In this document: piece after piece, positions 23,265 to 35,053 of the stretch
Layout: each line of letters opens with the position of its first letter
Numbering within the stretch: position 1 is the first letter of the stretch
Assembly: GCA_039619475.1 (NCBI GenBank)
Contig: CM077115.1
Coordinates: 446,451,292-446,515,291 of the forward strand
Direction of reading: 5' to 3'
Length of the DNA stretch: 64,000 nt
From: Icerya purchasi
Lineage: Eukaryota > Arthropoda > Insecta > Hemiptera > Monophlebidae
Notes under the pieces: generated by a model
What the model was told of the DNA's origin: nothing
Databases searched by the model: none
The model's input: the letters and a program-made list of their open reading frames with translations, nothing else
Program-made: the position numbers and the translations under genes

Positions 23265-24480
23265 AGATAGAACTAAACAGCCAGGCGATCAGAAATGAAA
23301 AAAAGCAAAGAACAGCAGCAACGGAATAACTGAAGACAATGGGAAGAAAAGGATACAGATAGCGTTAAAGAAAGTAGGAAGACCCAGAGCCGAAAATTAG
23401 GCTCATAGAAGGGAGTGTTCGTTAAGGAGTGCGAAACATTCGAAAATGATATGATTTGAGTCACGAATACAAGGAGGCTCAGAAGCATGAAGAGAGAAGA
23501 AAGGGGAAAGAGCTAAAGAAAAACGAAAGCGAGATGAAGGGAGTAGAGAATGATTGATTCTGAGTCTAATTAAGGAAACAACCGTGGAATGACGACAGAC
23601 AGGAATAGAATGAAACCAAGCCAGCAAACGAGGAACCGGTTGAATAAGACGGTAGTACGGATAATGATTCGCGAATAAAGATGGATATAAGTATAGCCAA
23701 AGTCGGGAATGATTAAAGCGTAATGTCTGAAGAAGGGAAAGAGTCGAGGAAAGGACCATTGCGGGCGGCTGAGCAAGCTAAAGAGTCAGCCGAGTGTCAT
23801 TGCCCCCTATATTCAAATGACTAGGAACCGATAGAGAAAGTATATGAGAATGGAACGGGACGAGAACAAAAAGTAGATGAGAGATCGAATAGAAAGGATG
23901 ATACGGTCAGAAAAATGAGAAGGAGGAGAGGAGATGGCTTGAAGAACGCCTTTGGAATCGGAAACGATCAGGAATTTGTGAACCCTACTTGTAGAGGATA
24001 TAAAATGAATGGCACGAAGAATTGAGATCGATTCGGTTGAGAAGATAGAGCAGAAAGAAGGAAGTCTGAACGACTCAGAGTGTAGGAATGTAGGAGACGT
24101 ATGCGCACCGCCCACGCCCCCATTACTCTTGGAGCTATCCGAGTATATTAAGACATGGGCAGGAAAAGAAGAGTCCAGCAGCTGAAGGAATTCTCGAAAG
24201 TTGACTACATTGCGAGAGGAAGAATTAGCTCGGATTGGGAGGGAGGAAAAATCGATGGGGTGCCATTAAAATTGAAAGAAAAATAAGGAAGATCGTTATA
24301 AGGAGGAAACGTAGGGAGAGAAATTGGAAACACGAGCAGCTATATGCGATATAATCGGAATTCCATGAGGCGCCAAGCGCCAGTGATTTTTGATATGAAG
24401 ATAGGAAGGAATAAGATTGGATGATGAAATGGGGAGGCGTTTTATTAAAAAACAATAACCGAAGAGTGAACGACGAATGG
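23265..24480 (-). mobile_element. I-type LINE with RNase H, dead
   Basis: Minus strand, from high to low coordinates: QKSLALGASWNS (end of the RT thumb region), then TFLHSESFRLPSFCSIFSTE and LIVSDSKGVLQAI (RNase H Glu and Asp blocks, 23950-24090), a long leucine/serine-rich stretch with VSLIRLRINHSLLPSSRFRF (23530-23590), CIRDSNHIIFECFAL (23410-23460), and FISDRLAV followed by stop near 23273. Same order as the other copies. Frames change near 23800 and 23480. Confidence 0.85.
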
Positions 24481-25734
24481 ATAAAGGTTGAGTGGCAGAT
24501 TCAGATAGAATCGTAGGAATAGGGTAGTTCTTCTATAATACTCATAGAAGAATTGATTCCAATTGACTATGTTATTATTGACATTAAAAAAAAAAAACAA
24601 AAAAACACATACATTATTTGGTTGAACGGAACGCAAAAACGTAACCAACTTCGATTTCTGAATAACGCAAAAATGTAACAGGATTTCCTTATTACTAGCT
24701 TAAGAATGATATATAATTACGGAGAATTTATTAACCTGTTTGCTAGGATTATAAAGCATTAAAATGAATATAATTACGTAAATAGAAAAAATATATACCG
24801 TTTTTGTTTGCTTGCTATTTACATAACTGTACTTAATATTTTATGCACGATGTATAGCAATTAATAAATGCAGAATATATACTTCATTAAAACACTTAAA
24901 CGTTATTGCCTACTATAATTTTTGGAAACTTCCATTGCTGGAAATCTATATTCTCATTATTCCGATAGCGCGCGCCTGTAGAACTTTTCTGTTTCATTCG
25001 ATTAATGTTTCATTTTAACCAAAAAGAAAAATTCGAATTACCATAAAGGAGCCTCTCGTCGAAATTTAAATTCTGAACAAAGCGAAAAATAGACACACCT
25101 ATAGAATAGTTATTGCCACGATTAAGGAATTTATTTTCCACTAATGGGCGCTTGTGGTCTAGCTTTAGTAAAAGATTACGACGTTATGACTGGACATGAC
25201 TATGGCAGTTGTTAAAACCAAAAAGAAAAAAAAAAAAAAAACCTATTAAATTGGGTTTAATAAGTGTTTGTAAAAAAAAAAAAATAAAAAAAAAAATTTA
25301 TTAAAAAAAAAGTGACGTAAAATAATTTTTTAAAAATTTAGTGTCTATACATTTTTTAATAATTTACTTTTTTTTTTTTTACCCCCTTGGGTTTGCTACC
25401 ACCAAGTAACTTATAATAATGGCTTTATTTAGGTTGTGTGTGTTTTTTTTTTCTAACAGTTTAAAATTTATCTTCGAGTAACTTTTTTTAAAACATTTTT
25501 TCGTTTTTCAAAAATTCCCGGGAGTAACATTTCTAATTTAGCCGTTCTTCAGAAAACTCGTTTACTATATTCGTATAATGACGCGTATAGGTTGTACGAA
25601 AATTAAAAAATTATCTTTACCGGTTACTCTAAAATGCGCAGTGCTTTTCACTTAACCGCTCTTTTCATAAACCCTTCAAAATTTCCTTGTTTTGCTTCAT
25701 TTCGCAGCTGAGCCAATTTGTTAATTTATACGTT
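24481..25734. other. Unassigned; possible SINE remnant near 25145-25245
   Basis: AT-rich with long A-runs (25226-25242, 25273-25310) and T-runs (25370-25381). The stretch GACTATGGCAGTTGTTAAAA before an A-rich tail is reminiscent of the 3' end of SINE family 1, but the match is weak. CCCTTGGGTTTGCTACCACC after the T-run looks like a LINE 3' end on the minus strand. Confidence 0.3.
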
Positions 25735-26360
25735 ATTTCTTTCATTTTTTAAGATCTTCAAATTCCTGATAGTTTCAAGCTTCGGACGTATCTTACGAGA
25801 TATTTCATTTCCTGCATCATTCCGCTAATAGTATTATTCTTTGAATTATCTGCAAATTATTATTTTTGTTTCGGTCCATCTTTATTGACTTCTTATAAGT
25901 AAATGATATTGCAAACTACTAATAGTTAACCGCTGGATAAATTCTTATACAAGACCTTCAATTCTTATCTTTAGCCTGCTCCATTGCAGACTATGGCTTC
26001 ATACTTTCCATTCGTTATTACACAATCCCTTCTTGTATTCTAATGATGCAACCTTTTCATAAAAAACACATTCTTGATTTCAATTATTCCTTTTTCCGCG
26101 ACATTCCATTATTTTACTTTCATAGTGCGATTATCACGTTTTTTTCGCTTTTCTCTATACTTATTTCCCTGTTGCTCTTTTTGCATTTACGCTGATGAAC
26201 GCGGTTCCTAATGATGTTCTAGCTTTTTCAATAGTGAATGGTTTCCCCTTTATCATCGTCATTTTATCGTTTTGTGTCTCCTCCACGGGTCTACTTCGTC
26301 TATCCTCTATCTTTATCCGGAGTAATTCCTCCTCATTAGATTCTTTTATCTCCTCCATTT
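25735..26360 (-). mobile_element. Possible decayed LINE 5' region
   Basis: A 65-codon minus frame (26161-26358) is strongly charged (EEIKESNEEELLRIKIEDRRS), followed downstream by WNVAEKGIIEIKNVFYEKV near 26050-26105, which recalls the WNVAG start of an RTE-type endonuclease, and a charged stretch LKILKNERNN near 25750. Stops are frequent. The assignment rests on one short motif. Confidence 0.3.
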
Positions 26361-28071
26361 ATATTCGGATAATAACGTAATGTAGCTTTCTTTGTTGCGG
26401 CGCCAATCATTAGAGCCGCGCATAAAAAAGGATATATTTTTTTATTTACATATACGAAATTAAGAAATTAAAGTATTTCGGAACTGCTATACAATCATTT
26501 AATTTTTTTTTGGATTTTGATTGACTTTTCAAATAAGAAAACGGGAGAATTTTTACGTTGTGCTTATCTGAACACGAGTGTTTAAACAAAAGGTTGGTGT
26601 GCATAGCCTTAACAAAGCAAGTTAAATAAAAGCCTATAGGAAAAAAAACGGCAAACTAAAAATGACTGCTGGAGATCTATGCCGCCAACTATTACAGTGC
26701 CGAAGTATGCATCAAGCGGTAAAAAGCGATTTAACATAATAGTTTATTAGAAGTCTCGTCAAAGAAATTTCACTCGGCTCTTGTCCGAGTAATACAAAAC
26801 AAGTGAAAAAAAAAAAACAAGCAAAAATCAGCCAAGTATCTAAACGGATGATTGTGAAAAACGAACTAATATGTTTAGCGATAAAAAATAATTACCCTTC
26901 ATTGGTCACTCTGAGAAGGACGGTAACAACATATACGTGAGGTTGAAAGATTGAAAAAATTCGCGAACTAAAACTCATCAGCTTTAATGAAAATTACTAG
27001 CATATTACAAAAGCGAGACGCGATGCCTAATTTGTGTTCTTCTGATCGGTCTCGATTCTGTGGATAACTCTACCAGTAATCCGATCACCAGCGAATAGGG
27101 TGCGTCGTTTGGTTATATGTGTACAACAATCGTACCTCTCTCGATCAGCGTACGTACCGAACGACAATCAGTGTTTGCACTGAATACGGGCGCAGACACA
27201 TATCTGTTCACCTATGTAGCAGACGTTCCGCATGTTTCCCATTTGATGACAGGTGCCGCTGGAGGATGGATTTGAAAACGACCAGAGCCGGTAATTATAC
27301 CCTAATTGTTCATGCGTGTTAAATTTGTACCTATGACCGGCTCTTACACTCATATTACTCACTTCCCCCTACAACACTACACGCGTATAGTTTTAATTCG
27401 TAATTCTAGCGGCCGATGCATATACGTATACGTATTATACAATTCCATTTCTACAAGCGTGCGCATGTAGATATAATATATATGTATATATGTATGTATA
27501 TTATATATGTACATCGTGGGTTTAATTTGAATGGTTCAATGATCGTATACCGTAAAGTCCCCTTCCGACTACTGGTGCACAATTTAAAGATCACCGGATG
27601 TTTCGTTTTAGGTGATTTCAAACAGAGCACGTTCATCCGTCTAATTTTTGTCACTTGCAAAATAAGCGATTTTCTTTTATGTTTTTTTTTTTTTTTATTT
27701 TGTGATTTTATTTTAAAAACACAACAATTCTTTAGCATAGTGTTGAGTCAAAATTCGCAATCTTCTGCGGAGATAAACATGTGAGCATTAATACGTCATC
27801 AGAAAGACCCATTTGCCCCTTAGTATAGAAATTTAAATGGTTTGGCGCGCCTTCAGTATTGTGAAAAACAAAAGCTAAACGGAGCTTCAGGGAAATTGGA
27901 CTACGCAAAAGATTCATACAATTACTTTTTACCGTTTCGTTCATTTATACGAGATAATTCGAGAAACACGTCGCTCCAGATTATTTCGTATAGTCTAAAA
28001 CACATAGTCTAATATATTAGTACCGGTTTATAAAGATTAAATAACTTTGCAAATAATAAAATGTTGTGTAC
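26361..28071. other. Unassigned; a less AT-rich patch at 27.0-27.4 kb
   Basis: The patch 27010-27410 has more CpG than its surroundings and overlapping frames of about 65 codons on both strands (27119-27322, 27168-27362) with no recognised motif. It could hold a promoter or untranslated exon. T-run at 27687-27700. The rest is AT-rich. Confidence 0.3.
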
Positions 28072-28332
28072 CAGGCTTGTGCCCAGAATTTTGTAAAGGG
28101 AGGAGGGGGAGGGTTGAACATTTTTTTTACATATTTATTTTACAAATAACCATACATTTTTCACTAATATTCATATTATTAATAATTTCTTTAATTTTGA
28201 CAATAATTTGAATTACCATATAAACATTAATAAAAATTACATATGTTATTGATTATAATCGTAATAAAAAATTTTGCATAAAATATCAATGAACTATCTA
28301 AAAAATATGAAGCATATTTTTTTTTCTTTTAA

Positions 28333-29020
28333 CCCTGAAATGCTAACATGAAATTTTGTTGTTTTTTGCTAACAGCACGTCTCCCAGCCGAGCTGTTCGA
28401 AAAAAACAAAGCATTCTATGCTCTCTATTATTGTTTCTGTCCTGATCCATGACTCAGTTCGTGTTAGATAGGATTAACAAACATAGAGTTGGATTCTATA
28501 ACACGAGGGTAACATTTATTTTTATTGGAAAAATAGTTGGTAGAATTTTGCTTACAAAGTAAGAATGCCTTCTATGAACTTCCTATTTCAAACTAGATTT
28601 ATATTATATATTATAATATAGGTGACGATTTTTTAAATGTTACATTGTTATTTACTACTATGTTGAGCAGTACGAAGTTGCTCTACCTCTGTACCTGATG
28701 ATCCCTTGTTTCCGACAACATGTCTCTGTGGGAGATATAGAAACGTGGCCCGTTATTACTAACATTATGCCTAGCAGACATGCAAACATTTACATCAAAT
28801 ACTAACAAAACACGCTTCCTAGGCGTGTAAGGTTTTAGAAAACTCAGTGCGTCACTCACCTTTAATGAAGCACATAACTGCTCACCATTGACTGATGGGA
28901 AGAGTGGGGACCTGGGATAGCATACCTGAAAGTAGGGCTCTCCTTTCCACCCAGAGGAGGCAAAAGAGGCAATGGTTTCCATAAACACGCCTGAGAGACG
29001 TGTAGTTAGCATTTCAGGGT
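28333..29020. mobile_element. piggyBac-like MITE with TTAA target duplication
   Basis: Inverted termini CCCTGAAATGCTAAC on both sides, flanked by TTAA at 28329-28332 and 29021-29024 (one extra T on the right). A second shared block CACGTCTCYCAG lies inside each terminus. CCC-starting termini with TTAA duplications are characteristic of piggyBac. The interior has a long AT-palindromic piece near 28601-28620. Confidence 0.8.
28683..29012 (-). CDS. Unrecognised 109-codon frame inside the piggyBac-like MITE
   Basis: The ATG lies within the terminal inverted repeat. The peptide (MLTTRLSGVFMETIASFASS..., later FLKPYTPRKRVLLVFDVNVC) has no motif I recognise. It could be a remnant of a transposase piece or chance. 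Not a host gene on this evidence. Confidence 0.2.
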   Translation of the reverse strand: MLTTRLSGVFMETIASFASSGWKGEPYFQVCYPRSPLFPSVNGEQLCASLKVSDALSFLKPYTPRKRVLLVFDVNVCMSARHNVSNNGPRFYISHRDMLSETRDHQVQR

Positions 29021-29652
29021 TTAAGGTAAGAACTAGGGCTGTTAAAAACCGGGTAACCGCGGTTACGGTTAAAAACCGATGATACGGGTGAAACCCGGTT
29101 TTACGGTTTTCACGGATACGGTTAACCGTGTAACCGCGGTTTCGGTTAAAAGCCGATGATACGGGTAAAAATCGGTTTTACGGTTTTCACGGATACGGTT
29201 AATTGTACGAAACGATATTCGTATTAATCGCAATGTTGATTAAATAATAATAGTAATAATAATAATAATAATCGTTTTTTTCGTTTCTTTTTGAATTGTT
29301 GTGTAATTAATATCAATGCGGGATTTAGTTAAAATAATTCGTGTTTTGTTGTTATCGCTTTGTCATTTAATAACATCAATCCTAGTTTCAAAAAATTATT
29401 TATTTACGGGAAAACCGCAGCTCGCTGAGTTAAAAAACCTTACTTCATAATCACTCGCGTACGCGCACTGCTTACGGGAGTGAGTCACTCAGCAACGCAA
29501 CAGATGCTATGCTCCAAAGACAGTCCGCTCCAACCAGTGCGATTTATTTACAAGGCATTGGGAAAAATAGTTGTATTAAGTGGTTGAAAGTTAGTTTCGA
29601 CGATTTATTTTCTTAAGCTATAGTTTTATTCTGATATCGTTTTCAATTCAAG

Positions 29653-29815
29653 ATGCCAAAAAAAAGATAGTTGGGTATGGAATCATGCTGAAAAATCCAT
29701 AGACAGTAAAGACGCAATATGTAATTATTGCAAAGCCGTCTTAACTTACAATGGTTCTCCTTCGGCAATAGCAAATCACTTGAAAATTATTCATAATAGA
29801 ATGCCGAATATTGTT
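29653..29815 (+). pseudogene. BED zinc-finger remnant of a hAT transposase
   Basis: ATG at 29653 (MPKKR then stop); one base out of frame, 29669-29815 reads SWVWNHAEKSIDSKDAICNY, then CKAVLTYNGSPSAIANHLKIIH. This has the aromatic SxVW start and the C-x2-C...H-x5-H ligands of a BED finger, which binds transposon ends in hAT transposases. A frameshift separates it from the start codon, and the catalytic part has been lost, replaced by the inserted element at 29813. Confidence 0.8.
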
Positions 29816-30770
29816 ATTTTCGGTTTTTTTACGATATCTCAGCCATTTTTCAATTGATTTAAAAAATTCTTGTTGGAGGTTAAAGATAATGGAATGTTCT
29901 ATAACGGTGAATTTTATCAGATTTTTAAAGGTGGTGGAAGAGATTCAAAAAAAAATAAAAACATGCATTTTTGTCTGAAAAACCGCTTGAAATTCAACTA
30001 ATAACACCAAAATAGATATATGTTACATATATTAAAATAAAATGTTTTTCTGAATTTTTTCAAACTTCAGGAACAGATGAAACAAGTCCAAAAAAATGAA
30101 AACATGCATTTTTGTCTGAAAAACCTTTGAAACTTCAACTGCAAGCAAACCATAATATGTCATTGTGTTACCTAATTCGCTATTATGGGAATTTTAAATT
30201 CGTGCAGAACCTCTATATTTTTTTATTCTAACAATCCGAAAAAATTCAGGAAAACATGTTATCTTCAAATACATAACATATATCTATTTTGTTGTTATTA
30301 GTTGAATTTCAAGATGGTTTTCAGTCAAAAATGCATGTTTTTATTTTTTTTTGAACCTCTCCGTCACTTTTAAAAATCTAAAAAAATTTCAGTAAGTAGT
30401 TTACACCACAAAATATGTTTTTAAATATTTTTTCCGTCGTAATTGAAATTTAAAATATTTTTTATGACATTTTAAAAATTTTGAAGGTTTCTAAAAATTT
30501 GAATTTAGCGTCTAAAAATTTTAAAAAATTGACCATTATAGAATTCACCATTATATTTAACCTCCAACAAGAATTTTTTAAATCGATTGAAAAATGGCTA
30601 AGATATCGTAAAAAAACCGAAAATAACGAAATGGTGACTACAGGAACCCCCGTAGGACTAAGGGTCTGAAACTTCCCGTTTTAACTACTTTTTTCATGCC
30701 CTAGATTTATATATTTTTTTTTATAAAGTTTGGTTTAAAGGCACTCTTACACCCCTTAACCGGCCATACC
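29813..30770. mobile_element. Element with long inverted repeats, left end truncated
   Basis: A 77-bp arm at 29813-29889 is repeated inverted at 30551-30627 with few mismatches (GTTATTTTCGGTTTTTTTAC ... GTTGGAGGTTAAA). Inner stretches (around 29945-30060 and 30240-30350, AACATGCATTTTTGTCTGAA) are also inverted copies. The right side continues beyond the arm to ACCGGCCATACC at 30770, for which no partner is seen on the left, so the left terminus is probably missing. Superfamily not assigned. Confidence 0.65.
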
Positions 30771-31199
30771 CTCTAAAATAAAATTGTATAGTTTATTAAA
30801 TAACCGTCTATATGAACAATTAAAAAATTATAGTTATAACGATATATTTAAAAATTTTTTTTAATTTTATTATAAAACTGTTGAAACGATTAACTGATTT
30901 ATGCGATTAACCGAAATCGTGATTAATACGGGTAACCGTTTCATACGGTTAACCGTACCCGTAAAAACCGCAAACACGGTTTTCACCCGAATGATCGGTT
31001 TAAACCGATACTGCGGTTAACCGGGTTATCCGTATACCCGTTAAAATCACCAGCCCTGCTAAGAACATCCTAAAAAATCATCAATATTTATTTTAAGTTT
31101 TTTATTTTTTTCAGATTTTTGTGTATTTATAATAACTATTTCAGTTCTGATGGGGGTGGTTAACCCCCTCTCCCGTGGACACGGCCTTATTTTGTGTAC

Positions 31200-31522
31200 A
31201 TGTTATCTCTTAAATATTTAAAATTTATAACAGAACGAAGATCTCTATTTATAAACTTATTTTTGAAGATGTCATAAATGTATACTAATATAACCGTATT
31301 ATAATCGTTCTTTTATTAAATGAACTGCGTTCGTCGAAAATTTCGCCATCCGAACATAAATTAAGCGAAAGATTCCGAGACAGTAAAAACGCGATTTCTT
31401 CTATGCTAGATTAAATGAACGGATGGAATAAGGTAAAATAATCGCTACACGTATAAAATAGAAATCATACAATTTTCATCATAAAGCATTTGCAAAGCTT
31501 ATTTTATTCCGTAATTTCTATT
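31200..31522. other. No gene seen
   Basis: AT-rich; nothing recognised. Confidence 0.4.
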
Positions 31523-31592
31523 GTCGCCTGGGATCCCAACTCGGGACTTCTGTAACGGAAGTCGAGTGCTCTAGTAACTAGGCTATCGCGAC
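31523..31592 (-). pseudogene. tRNA-like sequence (SINE head or tRNA pseudogene)
   Basis: On the minus strand a 70-base segment begins GTCGCGATAGCCTAGTTACT and ends CCCAGGCGAC. The first and last five bases pair. An A-box-like TAGCCTAGTTAC and a worn B-box (AGTTGGGATCCC) are placed as in a tRNA. The anticodon arm does not fold cleanly, so it is not called a working tRNA. A related tRNA-like head is at 53219-53287. Confidence 0.6.
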
Positions 31593-31616
31593 GATTAATG
31601 CTAGCTTGATTTATCA

Positions 31617-32400
31617 TAAAAATGTAATAAAAATGCACTAAAAGTAAAAAATAATTATTTGATAACAAATATATTTCAGGGTGATATAACTTATTTAACT
31701 TTTTGGAGTGACATAAAATTCATATTACAGTATCTAGGAACAATTTAATAAATATTTAATACAGTTTATAATTATTATTTTAATGTGAATTTGATGCCGT
31801 AAGTATTAATATTGTATAAAAATTACAATAATATCACTTTAAGTTACATCCCCCTGAAATATATCTTTTATCAAATAATTATTTTTTATTTTTTAGTGCA
31901 TTTTTATTAAATTTTTCTAATAAATCTTGAAGTTGATATTTTTTTCTTTAAAAAAACACTTTATTTTACAATTTTTATCATTATACCTTAATTATTTTCT
32001 TGCTAAAAATCAAATTTTTTGTCACATTATTCTCCATATTTTATACTTTAAAAAAAAAATCAATTTTTTTTTTATTTTGCACTGCATTTCTACGGTAAAA
32101 ATATTAAAATATTTCCATGATAATTTGGCAAAAGTTAATCACCTCTGTTATATTAATAAAAAATATGAAGAAAAAAAAGATTATCTAAAAAGGCTACATT
32201 TTTCACGTTTTTTGAGAAATACTCAGTTTATATTTACCGATTTTTGTCAGGATTCACCGGGTTTGAGTGGTACACTTTCTAATAGACAATCAGTAAAATC
32301 GGTCCATATAAATATAAGTTATGCGTGAACAAACATAAAACAAAAAAAAAAAAACAAAACGCGACGAGCTAGTAACTTCTTTCTTTTTGGAAGTCGGTAA
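31617..32400. repeat. Hairpin-plus-body repeat, older copy
   Basis: An inverted repeat with diverged arms (31617 to about 31700 and about 31840-31925; AAATGCACTAAAAGTAAAAA against its complement) is followed by a body that includes ATTTCCATGATAATTTGGCA and ends TTTTTGGAAGTCGG. The order matches 37504-38335. The 133-codon plus frame (31927-32328) runs through the body and is not a gene. Confidence 0.75.
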
Positions 32401-32403
32401 CAA

Positions 32404-32669
32404 AGCTATACATTTCCATGGTAATTTGGTAAATTGATAGTATTTTAAGTTAATCGCCTCTGTTATAATAATAAAAAGTAATAAGAAAAAAAATTATCCA
32501 AAGAGACCACATTTTTTCACGTTTTTTGACGGATATTCGGTTTATAAGGTGCCTAAGTTGAATGATACTCTAAAGAATCAGTAAATCGGTCCATATGAGT
32601 ATGCGCGAACAAACATAAAAAAAAAAACATACGATAAACGATAACCTCCATTTTTTTGGAAATTGATAA
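32404..32669. repeat. Second, partial copy of the same repeat body
   Basis: Repeats the 3' body of the preceding unit: ACATTTCCATGGTAATTTGG, a CACGTTTTTTGA block, AAATCGGTCCATAT, AACAAACATAAAAAAAA and CCTCCATTTTTTTGGAA. It lies directly behind the first copy in the same orientation. Confidence 0.7.
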
Positions 32670-34213
32670 AAACTAAAAAAGGAACAAATTACAAAGTAAA
32701 AATATTGAAAATATCAAAGAACAAAATAAAACAAAATATCACTTAATTTTAAACTAACATTTGTTAGCCAATTCTTGGAGAGAATGTAACCCGACAAAAC
32801 CTTTGTTAAAACTGCATATTTCACATAAATTAACGTTTAAGTTTCGCCACAATCACATAATTTCGACTCCAAGAGCCTCCGTTTATTAATTACGAAAGAA
32901 AATTTGAAAGAAAGCGATGCAAAATCAGGAGCTCCCTTTGAGAGATTGTACATGATGGGAACTGAAATGTCTAACTGACAGAAGTCTGCATCAGATTTTT
33001 GAAAATATGAAAAAAGAAGATCCGATTATTAAAAACCAACATTTTTTAGGAATAATAAACACATAGATTAGGAGCATGTAAGGTAAAAAGATACAACGAT
33101 GGAGAATTTTATTACACGGAAAATACGGATGAGGAAGACGGGAGAGCGGAGTATGTACTGGTTAAGAGAAATATGTACATCCGGAGTAGCAAATTGTTTG
33201 TTTCTGACCGAATAGTTTTGCTACGGATAATGAAAGTATACAATCTACCGTACGAAGTCGAAGAATTCTATAACGGTGTATAAAAAAGGTAAATGTTAAA
33301 ATATAGTGAATAAGAAGAAAATGTAAGAAAAATGAAAGGCTGATGAAGTTTTGAATGACAGTCATAAAATATATGTGTATACACATGTATACATATGAAT
33401 ATGGAAATCAAAAGGTAGAGATGGTCACGAGATAGAGCGAAAATTAAATCGATTTTGTCACTGATATAAAGCAAAAGTTTTGAGACATGATAAAGGACAC
33501 AGTAAAATAGCGTATAAATAATCCCGTTCCAGATGAAATGGGAAAAAGTGAAGCGAAATAAATGGTCTCAAACGATATAGCAGAAAAAATTAAATTTGCA
33601 CAAATCAAACTTAATGTGCAATCGGAAAAGTAATCGTGAAACAAACAAATGTATGAATGAGCGGTAATCAAAGAGACGATAAAAAAAATTAATACAGAAA
33701 TTAGAAAGGTATTAAGGAAGAAAGCTGAAAATTAGGAAAATGAATAAACCGTTGATGACAAAAAAATATATATTAAAAACCCATGCGAAATGGTGAAAGG
33801 AGTAGCAGAGATAGCTGCGGATTAATAAAGAAAAATATAAAAGATAATTAAATTGTATAGGCACACTGAATGGATTAAGATTAATGAAAATGAAATACAA
33901 AAAAAAAAAAAACAAAAAACGTATAAAGTAAAAGATACATGCAAAAAAGAAATTACTTAATTACGGTGGAAGAAAATATCTGCCAGCTTAATAACGGAAA
34001 AATGAATGACGATAGGTGCAAATGAATAATGAAGATATTTGAGGATGTAAATCAATACGGTATCTGAAGAAGTATACTACAGTTAAGAAATTAGAGAAGT
34101 TATAAAAATCGCAAACAGTTCTTAAGAAAGGCAGCATATGTTATCCGGGAACGATAGAATGAACTAATTACTAAAGTTAAGAGCGAACATAAAAAAAATG
34201 TATATATATATAA
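32670..34213 (+). other. Unassigned; open frame 33059-33283
   Basis: A 74-codon stretch without stop (33059-33283) reads ...CKVKRYNDGEFYYTENTDEE, then YVLVKRNMYIRSSKLFVSDR; it is hydrophilic and unrecognised. The following kilobase, read on the plus strand, is rich in Lys/Glu codons with stops, which may be worn LINE sequence between endonuclease and RT. No firm call. Confidence 0.25.
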
Positions 34214-34529
34214 CCTCGGCCATTTTGGCCTCGCAAGGGGCTGTGCCCCTTGACCCCTCTTGCTTTCATTTCTGTCTCTTTCTCTTCTATACTTTGTATA
34301 AAATGATAAAAATTTACAACGTAATTCTCACTGGCATCAACACACACAAAAAATAACATGACCATAAAAATCCTATTCTAACATTTACCTTCCGTTATAT
34401 AAAATTAAGACATTTTTTCGTTACATTTTTCATTACATATTTCATTACATAAAATTGTGACATTTTTTAAATAACAATAACAAAAATCCTACAAAATATA
34501 ACAAACGTTACATAAAATTGGGACATTTA
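34214..34529 (+). repeat. TA-flanked hairpin repeat, copy 1 (truncated)
   Basis: Starts CTCGGCCATTTTGGCCTCGC right after a (TA)n run. Its first 45 bases hold two small hairpins: GGCCATTTTGGCC and AAGGGG-CTGTG-CCCCTT. The body repeats the motifs AAATTGGGACATTT, CGTTACATAAAATT and AACAAAAATCCTA. After 34529 it is joined to foreign sequence. Confidence 0.85.
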
Positions 34530-34618
34530 GGTATTTCTCAAATCTACTGCCTACCGTAGAGTATTTTACGTAATTATATAATTTCCCCCTCCCCATGTCC
34601 TTCTGGATCCGCCCTTGT
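34530..34618 (-). mobile_element. hAT-like terminus fragment
   Basis: Read on the minus strand it begins CAAGGGCGGATCCAGAAGGA at 34618, which resembles the start of many hAT elements (CAGGGGCGGATCCAG). A (TA)n run follows at 34617-34635. No partner terminus was found. Confidence 0.4.
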
Positions 34619-34649
34619 ATATATATATATATATACACATACATACAAA

Positions 34650-35023
34650 CTCGGCCATTTTGGCCTCGCAAAGGGCTGTGCCCCTTGACCCCTCTTGCTT
34701 TCATCTATGCCTCTTTCTCTTCTATACTTTGTATAAAATGATCAAAATCTACAATGTAATTCTTATTGGCATCAACACAAAAAAAATAACATAATCACAA
34801 AAATCCTATTCTAATATTTAACTTTCATTATATAAAATTAAGACATTTAATCGTTACATATTTCGTTACATTAAATTGCGACATTTTTAAAATAACAATA
34901 ACAAAAATCCTACAAAATATAACAAACGTTACATAAAATTGGGACATTTTGCGTTACATAAAATTGGGACATTATTTTGGGACATTTTATCTAAAGGGGG
35001 GTAGCGTAAGAATTACGTTGTAA
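34650..35023 (+). repeat. TA-flanked hairpin repeat, copy 2
   Basis: Same start as copy 1 and same body; ends TAAGAATTACGTTGTAATTA immediately before a new (TA)n run. This defines the other terminus of the family. Confidence 0.9.
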
Positions 35024-35053
35024 TTAATATATATATATATACATATATACAAA

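Larger units (their letters stand above)
29034..31058 (+). mobile_element. hAT element, internally deleted, nested
   Basis: Termini TAGGGCTG (left) and CAGGGCTG (right, reversed), the usual hAT start. Flanks GTAAGAAC (29026-29033) and CTAAGAAC (31059-31066) are an 8-bp duplication with one mismatch. Subterminal regions are filled with repeated GGTTAACCG/ACGGTTTT-type motifs on both sides (29040-29210 and 30890-31045). The only coding trace is a BED zinc finger near the left end. It carries a further inserted long-inverted-repeat element at about 29813-30770. Confidence 0.9.
28072..31191. mobile_element. Outer hAT-like repeat holding two nested transposons
   Basis: Ends match the 306-bp element at 35469-35774: left CAGGCTTGTGCCCAGAATTT, right CCGTGGACACGGCCTT. 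The 8-bp TTGTGTAC flanks it (28064-28071 and 31192-31199). The body is 28072-28328 plus 31067-31191; between them lie the piggyBac-like MITE (28333-29020) and a hAT element (29034-31058). The last two or three bases before the right duplication differ from the other copy. Confidence 0.85.

Noticed and set aside
27119..27362. Overlapping ORFs in the 27-kb CpG-richer patch
   Set aside because: Two unrelated frames on opposite strands of equal length with no motif; neither can be preferred.
31523..31592. Functional tRNA gene
   Set aside because: Acceptor ends pair for 5 bp but the anticodon arm and B-box are degraded.
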